A stretch of DNA of 64,000 nucleotides, taken from contig NBIV01000281.1 in the NCBI GenBank assembly GCA_003194525.1, positions 44,642 through 108,641 on the forward strand, written 5' to 3'. Below are positions 34,701 to 44,469 of this stretch, piece after piece; position 1 is the stretch's first letter; each line of letters begins with the position of its first letter. Under the pieces are notes generated by a model that saw nothing but the letters and a program-made list of their open reading frames with translations, was not told where the DNA came from and made no database searches. This stretch comes from Gracilariopsis chorda. Taxonomy: Eukaryota; Rhodophyta; Florideophyceae; Gracilariales; Gracilariaceae. A program made the translations under genes and the position numbers.

Positions 34701-35160
34701 TGAACGATATCGTCTTGATGACGGGCGGCTCCGAGCGGAGAGACACCACATTACTTTGGCGGGGAAACACAGTAGCTTTCGAACCATTTGCGCGCGCGAT
34801 GTTCATGGTATGCGTCTTTCAGTCTACATGCAGGTTTAGCTTGCTGAGACATTCACGCCTGACGGTTATGAGAGGAACATCGTCATGCTCCTGGTTCATA
34901 TCAATGACGTATACGGATAATGAGGCTTTGGTTTCATGAAGATTGACTTGCGTGGAAGCTTCATACAACACGGGCACCATACTGTGGTCACCGAGCTGGG
35001 TTTGCATGCATGCGGAAGGTTTGAGGAGAAAGTTGCAGCGGTTGGCGGCCTCCGGGGACATGAAAGCATGCGAGGAACCAGGATCAAGATGTAATGCCAT
35101 CTCGATACCATTTATGTAAGCATGGTAGAAGAGATCCTCGGCATAGTTTGCATTGACCAC
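31750..35160 (-). pseudogene. Gypsy A pol (protease-RT-RNase H-integrase-chromodomain)
   Basis: One frame throughout, broken by stops at 34819-34821 (TGA, between protease and RT), 33505-33507 (TAG, in RNase H after TESR) and 31828-31830 (TAG, in the chromodomain where the family has Trp). Protease: LHLDPGSSHAFMS, with Pro in the D-S/T-G triad. RT box reads LYIEDILVYS: the first catalytic Asp of YxDD is Glu. Integrase keeps the HHCC finger (HGVGH...CRECQSNK) and D, D, E residues (FDFLTEIP, SDHDSN, NGQSENMRR). After the last stop the chromodomain continues LPTTDLKNFKDAVEEV and ends at 31750. Inactive in cis. Confidence 0.92.
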
Positions 35161-35182
35161 TGAAACCTGCGGGAGACGTGTC

Positions 35183-36241
35183 TCAAGATCGGGTATAGCC
35201 GCACTTGGGTGCTACGTGGTTAGTTTTTAGTTGGTTCTTCAGTGGTCGCTGCTTAGAAGCAGTGGCGACGGTAAGACGGCAAGGATGTTTGGGGTCGCTG
35301 TACGGCTTGATGCTGCACTTCATACATCGGTCGTGGCTTCGATAGGTATCGAGCTCCATGTTGTTCTGAAAGTCCGCTGGCCCCCATGTCTCGGCATTGG
35401 GATCCTTATTGACTGCAGGGGCACTCAGAGACTTCGAACTTTGGTTGCAGTTGGATCTTTGACGGCCCATGTCCTTGCTGCTAGAGCCTTGCGTTCGCGA
35501 AGAGTGTCCCAACTTCGGCGTGTCATCCCATCGTTCCGATATGTATATAGTACGCTCGAAGTTGAACACCTCCGACATGGAAGGAGGTTGACTAGAAGGA
35601 TATCTTCCTGCCAACTTCTTCCGGAAGAGTGTTGGAAGGCTAAGCTGGAAATAGGTGAATGCCTCGCTGAGAGGTGTCGTGCATATGTCCGTAAGGTTTC
35701 GAAATGTTGCGATATGGGTCTCAAGAGGACCATTCATGCGCAGTTTGATCAATGACAGGCGAGCATTTGCGTGTTCATTGGCTGCGACAAATTCCCGGAT
35801 CATTGCTTCTTGTAATTGTTCGAGAGAAACAAAGTGCTGTCCAGATGCATTTATGCGATTGTAACACAAATCGGCTGCGTCACATGAAAAACAGACGGCG
35901 AAATCAACTTCTCCTTTTGCGGTAAGCCCACGGCAGAGGTTCGTAACTTTTTGGATGCTTGATATGAAAGATCTAACTTTAGTTGACGTTCTCTCATGAT
36001 CTTTTCCAGAATACGGGAGAAAGTTGGATGACTTCAGCACTTGGAGCGGCATTTGTTGCGGCTTTGATCCTGTGTGCCGAGGATAATGTTCAACATCATC
36101 CATCATGGCAGAAGTCTCAGGATGCGTCGAGACATCTTCTCTAGATTCTACCTGGCACGGCTCTAGTATTGTGCAGTCATGTGAGTTCAAAGCCGACAGT
36201 TCTTGGGTGAGGGCGTCGATTGCAGTTCGTTGTCTCTACAG
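35183..36241 (-). pseudogene. Gypsy A gag
   Basis: About 350 codons. A capsid-like helical region (residues about 60-200, with LQEAMIREFVAANEHANARLSLIKLR) is followed by a Ser-rich linker and a zinc-knuckle-like CMKCSIKPYSDPKHPC. An in-frame TAG at 36236-36238 interrupts a coiled stretch (QML, stop, RQRTAIDALTQELSAL). Gag and pol are in different frames, so pol would need frameshifting. Confidence 0.85.
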
Positions 36242-36568
36242 CATTTGGAAAAGAACGGCCGTTGAAGGCTGGCCTGCGTCCTGCAACGGTGATTGTGTAT
36301 GCAGGTACTGATGTCCTGGTTGTGATGGAGACTGTTCGTCGGGTGCGAGGCGTGTGGTACGATCTGACAGCATGGCGTTTTTTGCAGGATTAGCGACATT
36401 CTTTGTCGATCATGAGACCGGCCGCAGTGACGATGGTCTCGGGAGCACAGCCTAAGCCTCTCGGGAGCAGATCTCCATCAGATGCTCTGATGAAGTGGGC
36501 ATCGTCTTCGAGTTGGCATTACTGGGGCCGTTCTCCGGCTGTGAGAACGGCGAAAAGACGCTACCAAA

Positions 36569-36772
36569 TGTAACAAAGGGATGGTGAATCAAGTCTGGCC
36601 TTCTCCAAATGAAGGGGAAGGTCAGCTGACGCTCATTTTATACAGGTCTTGTAGCAGTCTATAGACTTCTATGACTACGCTACAAGCTAGGTACTGTCTG
36701 TGAACATGACAGCTACAAGCCGATCACGGTGTTCAGGCGTGAATTGGCTTGTAGGCTGTCTTCTGTGTTACA
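36569..36772 (-). repeat. 5' LTR of Gypsy A
   Basis: TGTAACAAAGGG...TGTGTTACA, 204 bp, followed on the right by the TTAAC target duplication. Confidence 0.95.
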
Positions 36773-36845
36773 TTAACGCAAGGAGCAATCACACCATATT
36801 TTTAAGAGAGCAGAAAGAATAGCAATTGAATTTTACGTGTACATA

Positions 36846-36868
36846 CGTCGGTGTTTTCGGAATGCTAG
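36846..36868 (+). repeat. Left TIR of transposon copy 1
   Basis: Begins CGTCGGTGTT and ends GCTAG; pairs with 44246-44268 over 23 bp with one mismatch. Confidence 0.9.
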
Positions 36869-37042
36869 TTTGACAATCAAAAGGGAAAGAATTGAAATGG
36901 ACGGATATCGACTCTTAAAACTCACTTTTGAATGAATCAATTTCCATCAAAATATTTTGACACATTCAACACTGCTAGTTTTTTGAAAGTATAAACTAGT
37001 AAAGCACTTCACATTTCCAAGTTATTTCGGACCAAAAACCGA

Positions 37043-37078
37043 GTCCGGACTCCGCGAAGTGGAGTCCAGACTCCACTA
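37043..37078. repeat. GGACTCC/GGAGTCC hairpin in transposon left end
   Basis: GAGTCCGGACTCCGCGAAGT followed by GGAGTCCAGACTCC forms nested inverted repeats with a short loop, upstream of the transposase start. Same in copy 2 near 56221-56256. Could be a protein-binding or RNA structure. Confidence 0.6.
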
Positions 37079-37205
37079 CTACATACCTTCACATGTGAAC
37101 GTGAGATTGAAAATCTGACCGGACCACCGGAACTGCCCCTTCAAATAGAAGGATAGGATGCTCAGATAAATACATATATAGGAAATACATTAGAGTTTAC
37201 AAAAC

Positions 37206-39929
37206 ATGATAGCCCTCGCTATCCTTCACTCGTTGTCAGTGTCTGCGGCCTTGCATAGCATGCACCAGTCCACGAGCCAGCGCAAAACGCTCGGCATCAC
37301 CTGCTCCACTTCATCCCCGTGCGCCATAATAATTACGCTCCCGCATTTCGCTCTCCAACCCCTTTGCTCCCCTTTCTCCTTCCAATCCTTCAACTCTCCT
37401 TCCCGCACCATGTTCCCCTGTTGCTACCCTCGCTGCTCCTTCCACGGCCGCACCACATACTCTCTTCAGAGTCACCAACGCAGGTGCCCCCATCGCCTCA
37501 CCGCCAACAAGCGTTCCTCCTCCACAGCCACCGCTCCAGTTCAGTTCCCTCCCAGGACCAAGAAGCGAAAATCCGTTCCCAACCTCTCCATCAATTCTCC
37601 TCCCCTTCCTTCTCACCGTCCTTCCGACAACGTCCCCCTCGCCGATGATGATCCATATGAACTTCAACAGGCTTCCCTCTCTCTTCAAACCCAAGACGCT
37701 TACCATATCGCAAGTCACGCCATCGGCTCCGTCTCCTCCTCAAACCCCCTTCTCCCGCCCCCTTCTCGTTCCCCTTCCCCTCTCGCCGACAACCCTCATC
37801 TCGAACAACTCGTCCTCTACATCTCCTCCATCGCATCCTCCGTCAGCACCCGCAAAGCAGACGAGCTCATCTCCATCCTCAACCATCCAGACTTCTCCAA
37901 GTCCTCCTTCCAGACCTCCATCTCCTCCGCCAGGCAGTGCCTCGCACTGCAAGAGGACCTCTTCAAGCAACGCATCAGCTCCAACGGCTTCATCCCTTCC
38001 ACCATCACAGACAAGCGCAACACCTTCTCCGCAACCCTCTTCCAGAAACGTGCCATCGACGTCCTCAAGCAACAACTCCCACTCGCACACCTCAACAACA
38101 CCTTCTTCCAGCCGGTATCTCAATCTTCCTCATCTTCTTCGTCTTCTGGTCACCCGGCTTTCGCACATCCCATGGCTGCAGCCCTCGGAAAGAAAGTCGT
38201 CCCAGCCATCAAACAGGAAATTATGCAGTCCCCCGTCGATGACATCGTCTGGCACACCCCCCAGGAAACCGGTATCGAATCATTCATCGGCCTCGTCCAG
38301 CTCTACTCGGACAAGTCCGCAACCTCCCTGAAAAGCTCCTCCGTCAATTCCTACCCCCTCCACGTCACGTTTCTCAACTTCTCCGATGCCCTCCGCCGAA
38401 AGTGTATATCCGAAAATCTCACACTCCTCGGATACCTTCCAACCTCCTTCTCCCCGTTTACCGCCTTCGACGACGGCGGCGACTACGTCCCGAAATCATC
38501 CTCCAACATCCCACGCGAGACCAAAATGAACCTCATTCAGCGCGCCATCTCTACCATCCTCAACCCACTCCTCACCTCTGCGCTCCCAGGATTCTCCTTC
38601 CGTGACGCTCACGGTGTCCTCCGCCACTGCCACCCCATCCTCGCCAGCTATTGCGCAGACATCCCCGAAGCAAAGGACATCCTCGCCATCTCCCACGGAA
38701 CACGGCCGCAGCACCCTTGCCCGAGATGCACCGTCCCTCGGGAACACCTCTTCCTCAATACAGATCCCATCCCCTTCCGCACACAACTCCAAACTCGAAC
38801 CAATCGCAGACAGCACACCTGCCTTCTCCGCGAATCCGAGGAAGCGCAACTCGCCCGGAAACCAAAAGTGGCACGCACCAAAAAATAAGAGGCAGCAACA
38901 GCACTTCATTCTCTCTCCCTCGCAAAGTACACTTCTATCTTCGAATCATACCCCATCTTCAACATCACTCCGCTTCTCTCTTCTTACAACATCTTCGCCT
39001 TCGAGCCACTGCATAACTTCCACCTCGGCGTCTCTAAACTCATCAAAGCCACCGCAATCGAACGTCTCCGATCCGATTCCCTCTTCTCCATTGTCGGTCC
39101 CAGCAAATCCAAGAGATCCTTCCAATCCATCCGCACCTCCATCCTCAAACACTCCAACTCCATTCTTGCGGCCATCGAAAAAGATTCCCCTGCAACTGGA
39201 CTCCACATAGACTTCTCCACCTCCGACAACGCTCAAGCTCTTAACGGCTTCTTCACCACAGAAGGACTCCGTGGAATGCTCGAAGCAAAAGATTACCGCG
39301 CACTCGACATGGTATTCCCCTTCATCGGAGCATTCTTCGAGAGATGCTGCAACGAAATCGACTCCTCCCCAATCACTTCCGTCTTCACCAAGTACACAGA
39401 TCTCGTTCTCTACGCCATGCGATACAACTCCACTTCCGAATGGACCGAAGACTCTCTCAAATCACTCGAACGACAGATCAGATCCTTCAAACTCACAGCC
39501 ACCACCGTCCTCGGACCCTACCACTCTTCGCACCTCGGTACCCTCAAGTTCCATCTCCTCGATCACATCGTCGACGACATACGTAGATACGGAGGTCTGC
39601 ACTTCAACGACGCAGGCATATTCGAACATGCCCACGTCCTCTTCAAATCTCACTACTCCAAGACATCCAAACATTCTCCAATTCCTCATGGTGCCGTTCC
39701 CTCACTCTCTCCCATGCCACCCCAATTATGTTCTCCAGAGCAAGCGGGAGATACTCACCAAACAACTTTGAAAATAATAACTGCCGTTTTCCTCCACGGC
39801 CCACATTCGTGTCCAACGCAGTCAAAACACATCCGCTCCAAGCATCCAAGCGTGCCAAATTCATCACAGTTCCATGAACATCCACCTCCACCGCATATTT
39901 TCGAAAGCGATCCTTCGTCACACCCATAA
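37206..39929 (+). pseudogene. Transposase, copy 1 (single nonsense mutation)
   Basis: Collinear with the 906-residue transposase of copy 2. One base change turns the Glu codon after RTKK into TAA (38886-38888), truncating it to 560 residues; the frame then stays open to 39929. The C-terminus also differs because the neighbouring 557-bp deletion removes the copy 2 ending. It may be supplied in trans by intact copies. Confidence 0.88.
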
Positions 39930-41403
39930 CTCCGTCCCCGTAGGTCTTGTGCACTTCTTTACGGTTCGTCAGATCATGATACACGAGTGTCCCATAGAAG
40001 TAGCACACTACCTCCCCTACAGCAATTCGACGAGTTGCAAACACTCCAACACCAGCGTTATCGTGGCGAATAGTAGACTTGCTGATTCGTAGTCCATAAT
40101 GCACAGCTTCCATTGCCAGCAGCGAGTTCATGTTCTCCAGATTCATCCTACCCTGCAGCACGCTAGGCCATTGATCGAAGGTCCTGCTCTTACCCAATTT
40201 GGCTACCTCTTCACTTCTCCACAGCGTCGATAGGAACTGGACGACGTGTGGGGGAAGCATCTGGTACGGAGAAAAGCCATTGACTGCCTTCCATGACAAG
40301 GTATGCCTCAATCTGCCCATTGGAAATGCGATGACAACAGTATGGGCCATCTTCCTGAGCTCTTGGTTCTTCTCAAGATTGGTGTTTCCCTCCCGGATTA
40401 TAGAAGCAAAACGAACAATAGCAGCATGCTTTGCGTGTTCAAAGCAAGCTTTATCGTCTTCACATCCTACAAATATCCGGTGCTTCGGCAGTTCCATGCA
40501 TGCCATCGCTGTAGAGAACGTCCCCGCAAAGAGGTCAACCACTAGGTCTCCTGGCTGACTAAACCTGCAAATGAGTTCCTTCAGCAATGCCCTACACTTC
40601 TGTTCCGGTCGCACCTTTTTCCTCGTAGTGATTCTCTCCGAGTTTGTCACATTCCATAGCAGAGTTTCGCCATAAGACATAGGCGGCACCTGGTCTATGA
40701 TTGCGTGATATGCCGGGTAGCGTGAAGGGATAAAATTAAAGTTCTCATAGTTCACCATTCTGTGCTGTTGGGAATACGGGACCCCAGAGCGCACTGCATG
40801 TACGGCATACTCCGACGTCTGGTACAGCCGACAGCTCCGCCTTCCCGGATTACCCATCGAGTTCCCCATGGATCGTACGAACTGGAGGGGTTGTTCGTCC
40901 ACGACAAAAGAAAAACGAGTTGTGCCAGAGTCATCTGTGTACGTAACACTCCGCAGCACCTCCCGCCACTTCTGTATCTGATCCGACGAGCAGAACAATA
41001 TAACATGCCCACCGGGACGTAGCAACTTTGAAATTCTTTTCCCTGCCCGGGCCATGGTCTTCTCGGTGAGAACATCATGACCACTGTTCTCCCGATTACG
41101 CTCCGCACGAGTCCCATATGGGGGATCCGAAAGCACGAACTGTACCCTTCCTTCAATGGATAGTTCGCTGTCCCCGGACTTGTTGTCGTCGACTTCGACA
41201 AGGTCTTGGAAACTGCAGTTGTGAAGACGGAAGCTGCGGGACATCTGCCTCTCACAGTACTCGTACGACATCAACTGATCTAAAGTCTTCGGATACGGTG
41301 GAGGTTGAACACTAGTCTCCTTCACGCTGTACGTCAGTCTCTGAGACAATGTCGTTGTCTGCAGACCAGTAGTAGCTCTTGGAGCAGCCACACTCTCCAC
41401 CAC
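39643..41403 (-). pseudogene. DNA methyltransferase-SET fusion, copy 1 (internal deletion)
   Basis: A single 586-codon frame that looks intact but lacks 557 bp present in copy 2, removed between two CCAT tetranucleotides (39872-39875 here). The loss joins DVHG of the first SET half directly to TVMNLARLDAWSG of the C-terminal region, so the second SET half, including GYINDP and ANVR, is gone. The methyltransferase part (DPPYGT, DLFAGTFSTAMACM) is complete, so DNA methylation activity could persist while SET activity should be lost. Confidence 0.85.
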
Positions 41404-41963
41404 CTCTTCGACCTCATTATCCCCACCCAGCTGTTCAGAAAATCAAAAAATTAGTGTAAAATGAACCATGCATCTTCCGCCCATGACCTACTAGGTCGTA
41501 CCGCAGATGTCCGTTCATTCCAGACACTAATTTTAAACTAATTTTTTGATTTTCGGAACTGCTGGCCGCCACGTGGTGGAGGTCCGTGGACCGGAGTGTC
41601 GTGGCGCTTCATCAGGCGCCTGATGAAGCGCCACGACACTCCGGTCCACGGACCTCCACCCCCAAAAACAAACGTCGAATACCAATGCAAAATCATTACA
41701 GGTGCATTGCAGCGCCGCCTAAATGAACTTAATGGTTGTCAGGAAACGTCTTCAATACCATGTATTTCAAAAGTATAGATGCTCACGTCGCCTGAACCGA
41801 GCAGACGTGATCACGAGAGCATCTTACGCGACTGGGTGCCACGACAACTTGATCACGCGAACGCTTCAAGATTGCAGCGTGGTTCTCGGCCGGAATAAGA
41901 GTTCTACGAAGACGAAGAAGCATTGTCCCAGGAAATCCGCTTCGCTGCGAAGGCCTGACATAG
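41404..41963. promoter_or_regulatory. Divergent intergenic region with inverted repeats, copy 1
   Basis: Lies between the methyltransferase-SET start and the membrane-protein frame. It holds a long imperfect inverted repeat (GAAAATCAAAAAATTAGT at about 41439-41457 and its inverse at about 41537-41556) and the 86-bp palindrome. It probably carries both promoters. An open frame at 41723-42181 precedes the membrane protein in another phase and may be an upstream exon or shadow. Confidence 0.6.
41575..41660. repeat. 86-bp perfect palindrome, copy 1
   Basis: Two 43-nt arms with no spacer, centre between 41617 and 41618 (CATCAGGC/GCCTGATG). Arm sequence includes GGTCCGTGGACCGGAGTGTC. Identical in copy 2. 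Confidence 0.97.
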
Positions 41964-42827
41964 AAATGCCGACTACGCGAGGAAAAGCGAAAAGCATGGG
42001 CTTGGTGCGCATATGCGTTTCTGTTTTCATTAGCCATTGGTGCTCTTTATGGGGTATTGAAACCGCTTTTGATGCATTATGTGGTAGGGGATGTTCGAAT
42101 GTCTCCGAAGATGTTGATTGTGGTAATTCTGGAGACTGTTTTGCATTTGTTTATCTTCGATATGGTGTTTGCATTGCATAGAAGGCATTTTGGTTCATTG
42201 GCATACGTACCTTTGCGGGACAGCCAGCGAATGGCACGGATTTCTGTGATTCGAAACAGACTACTTGGATTCACGATGGCAGGTCTTTTGCCGTTGAATG
42301 TTTGTATTTTTGTTGGCTATCACTTCTTGGAAGCGCCAATTTCGATTGGAATGGAACTTAGGACTGGTGCTCTTGCATTTTTCACTGGTGGTTTCATGTT
42401 TGGGGGTATGTCGTATGTGGTTGAACGGCTAACGATGTTTTTTGTGACTAGGGACAGCATTAACAATGAGAGAGAGCTCCCATATGTGCAGAGAGGTAGT
42501 GTTGGGCTGATTTTGGATGTGTGCAGGACCGTATACGGTGGTTTGAATAAGGTGCTTGGGTTTAGAGATGGTGTGGCTACTATGAGGCTCTATATCGGAA
42601 GGGTGTTCCCTGTTGTGTTTACCTACTTGATTTTCACGTTCCTGAGCGATACTTCTTTGCACAAGGTAAGGGGACTCGCGCCTGTAGTGGAGAATACTAT
42701 CTTTTTCGTGCTGCTTCTTTTGGGTATGGCTGTGGATATGGACTTGGAGTACCATTTTCGAAGGTATGTTGCGAATCTAGGAGAGCACTGTAGGCCTGTT
42801 GGTTCTCGTTTTGAACCATTTCTTTAG
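41964..42827 (+). CDS. Polytopic membrane protein of the transposon, copy 1
   Basis: The frame is open from 41964 (after a TAG) to 42827; the first ATG in it is 42072 and a TTG is at 42057, but coding character starts earlier, since EEKRKAWAWCAYAFLFSLAI (just before 42057) is an obvious membrane segment. The true start is unknown and may need splicing from the 41723-42000 frame. About six hydrophobic segments: WAWCAYAFLFSLAIGALYGV, MLIVVILETVLHLFIFDMVF, LLGFTMAGLLPLNVCIFVGY, LAFFTGGFMFGGMSYVV, FPVVFTYLIFTFL and ENTIFFVLLLLGMAV. I do not recognise the family. Copies 1 and 2 differ by a single residue (Arg/Lys) and both are open, unlike the other genes. Confidence 0.7.
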   Translation, partial: KCRLREEKRKAWAWCAYAFLFSLAIGALYGVLKPLLMHYVVGDVRMSPKMLIVVILETVLHLFIFDMVFALHRRHFGSLAYVPLRDSQRMARISVIRNRLLGFTMAGLLPLNVCIFVGYHFLEAPISIGMELRTGALAFFTGGFMFGGMSYVVERLTMFFVTRDSINNERELPYVQRGSVGLILDVCRTVYGGLNKVLGFRDGVATMRLYIGRVFPVVFTYLIFTFLSDTSLHKVRGLAPVVENTIFFVLLLLGMAVDMDLEYHFRRYVANLGEHCRPVGSRFEPFL

Positions 42828-43069
42828 ACACGTTCGTAGTTCTACCTGTACATACCTAAGTTAGTGTGATAGAGTTGTAAACTGAAGGAAGTGTTAAACT
42901 AATGTCGTTCTAAATTTTTCGTTTCAGATTATTGGTGGGACATGACTCGGTGGGAAATGGCGCGAAAACGGGCGAGTGAAAAAATGCGGTTGGATAAGTA
43001 CCTGGGGAGTGCTCGCTTGGTGGTTGGGTTAGGAACGGGAGCGCCGTTGTGGTGGGGCGTGTAGTAGCC

Positions 43070-43827
43070 ATGTCTAGCGAAGACGTGAATGATGAGGAGC
43101 TACTGGCGTTGTTGGATAAAGCGGAGAAGAGGGAGGTCCCCGAGACGCCTCCAAGGACGAAGAAGGAGGAGGAAGGGAAGGGTGATGGTGAAGAGGGCAA
43201 GGGAAGGAACGTTGTTGGGTTCGGGGAGCTTGGGGTTGGGACGATGATGGGAGGGGATGGGGGGAGGGAAGTGAGGGCGAGGGAAGTCGAGGAGGACGGG
43301 GAGGAGGAGGAGGTGGGGCGGGGCGAATGAGTCGGTTTTACCGCGATGTGAAGAAACTGGTGAGGAGCGTGGGCGGAGGGCTTAAGGAGCGTTTGGATGA
43401 GTGTATCGAGGAGGTTGTGGTGGAGATGGGGGGGATGGTGCTGAGTTCTTCAGAGGAAGGGGTGCCTATGGGTGCTGTGGCCGAGCTGCGTAGGAGGGCA
43501 AGGGAGGCTGGGGTGTGGGCGGAAATGCATGTCGATGGGGTTGTGGCGTGTGTGGGTGAGGAGCTGAGGAGACTGTGGAAGGAGAACGAGGAGATGCGTA
43601 GACGGGTTTTGGTGTTGGAGAAGCAACTTTTACTGGTTGGTAGGGCTGTGCATCTAATCGAGGAAATGCAGAAGAAGGTGTGTGATGCGGAAGGGAGAGC
43701 TGTTGTCGGGGAAGGCACTCCTGTTACTCCCGGTCGAGGGGCTGTAAGGAAGAGGTTGGAGGAGAAGGACGACGAAGGAATAGAAGGTGAGAGTCGGTTG
43801 AAGAGGAGGCGTGGAATGAGAGGATAA
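43070..43827 (+). pseudogene. Charged coiled-coil protein of the transposon, copy 1 (frameshift in G-run)
   Basis: Starts MSSEDVNDEELLALLDKAEK and continues in an acidic/Gly-rich linker; the second half (from MSRFYRDVKKLVRSVGGG at 43327) is in another frame, with an ATGA overlap of stop and start. It has a long helical part (EELRRLWKENEEMRRRVLVL) and a basic tail (KRRRGMRG). The G-run at 43259-43264 has 6 G here and 7 in copy 2; with 7 the two halves form one 252-residue protein. Unrecognised family; could be a DNA-binding or oligomerising accessory. Confidence 0.7.
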
Positions 43828-44000
43828 GGAGAAGAAGGATGGTAAGGATGGTAAGGGAGGTTTTATGTTTGGTGTTCAAGAGTGTGGGTGCCACCCAGTG
43901 AGGCTGAGAGAACAGTTGGGCTCCAAACTTTGACAATTTGAAGTTTGAAATCCACGAGATGGAAATATGTAAGTTAATTTGGGTTGCATGGGGGTGGGGC

Positions 44001-44023
44001 CGCTGGCCGCTACGCGGCCAGCG
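44001..44023. repeat. GC-rich hairpin near right end, copy 1
   Basis: CGCTGGCCGC, loop TAC, GCGGCCAGCG: a perfect 10-bp stem, between the coiled-coil gene and the CTAGC subterminal repeats. Same at 63737-63759. Confidence 0.85.
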
Positions 44024-44245
44024 CCATTTCGAGCCCTCTAACTAGCGTTTAGTGAGCAAAGAACTTGCTCTAAACTTGAAACTAGCGAAGTGCGGTACTA
44101 GGGACGGATGACAATAGAAAATATGAAAGAGTGATTTCCGAAAAATTTTTTTTTTGCTTGCCAACCACCACGAACTAGCAGAATCTAGCGTTTTCGTAGT
44201 TTTTTTGAGTGATTGCCTAACAAACTTGCGATCTAGCACCCTTAT

Positions 44246-44268
44246 CTAGCATTCCGAGAACACCGACG
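44246..44268 (-). repeat. Right TIR of transposon copy 1
   Basis: CTAGCATTCCGAGAACACCG followed by ACG, then TA. Confidence 0.9.
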
Positions 44269-44436
44269 TACTGCAACTATGAAACTTCTTGCTTCTATCT
44301 TTGTCACACAAACTAATGTGGATTCTTTAAAGGTGCTTCTGTTGTTTTATGATGGAATCGGATTCAAATATATGAATTCGTAACAAAGGTTCCCTATGTA
44401 ATAACAATGAATTGGTATTGCGTAGTACTATACTAA
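44269..44436 (-). repeat. Gypsy C left (3') LTR, main fragment
   Basis: Aligns with 47805-47976 (ACAAACTA..TGTG, ATTCAAA.ATATGAATTC, CAATGAAT.GG blocks). Its other fragment is about 36804-36845. Confidence 0.8.
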
Positions 44437-44469
44437 CTTCACCTTTTGTTTCGAATCAGATATCTTCTT

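Larger units (their letters stand above)
30691..36772 (-). mobile_element. Ty3/Gypsy chromovirus A, full length, inactive
   Basis: 6082 bp with two 204-bp LTRs (30691-30894 and 36569-36772), termini TGTAA...TTACA, flanked by TTAAC at 30686-30690 and 36773-36777. The coding strand is minus, so the right LTR is the 5' LTR. Two bases inside it the minus strand reads TGGTAGC, a primer-binding-site candidate (tRNA 3' end GCTACCA). Order: gag, protease, RT, RNase H, integrase, chromodomain. The LTRs differ at roughly a dozen positions, so the insertion is not recent. A 0.77-kb LTR-like repeat (30968-31737) fills nearly all the space between pol and the 3' LTR. Confidence 0.93.
36846..44268. mobile_element. 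Four-gene DNA transposon, copy 1
   Basis: 7423 bp. Terminal inverted repeats of 23 bp (CGTCGGTGTTTTCGGAATGC at left; right end the inverse, one mismatch), flanked by TA on both sides (36844-36845, 44269-44270). The sister LTR of Gypsy C gives the empty site, ACACACTG against the rebuilt ACATACTG, which fits a 2-bp TA duplication. CTAGC motifs recur near the right end (44042, 44082, 44175, 44185, 44233, 44246) and GCTAG near the left (36864, 36974), as expected of subterminal transposase-binding repeats. It carries a transposase (nonsense mutation), a methyltransferase-SET gene (internal deletion), a membrane protein and a coiled-coil protein. Over 99% identical by eye to copy 2. Confidence 0.88.

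Noticed and set aside
36846-44268. ACGT as 4-bp target duplication of the transposon
   Set aside because: ACGT abuts CGGTG at all three visible ends, including an independent insertion, and the empty-site comparison leaves no room for it; it is part of the terminus next to a TA duplication.
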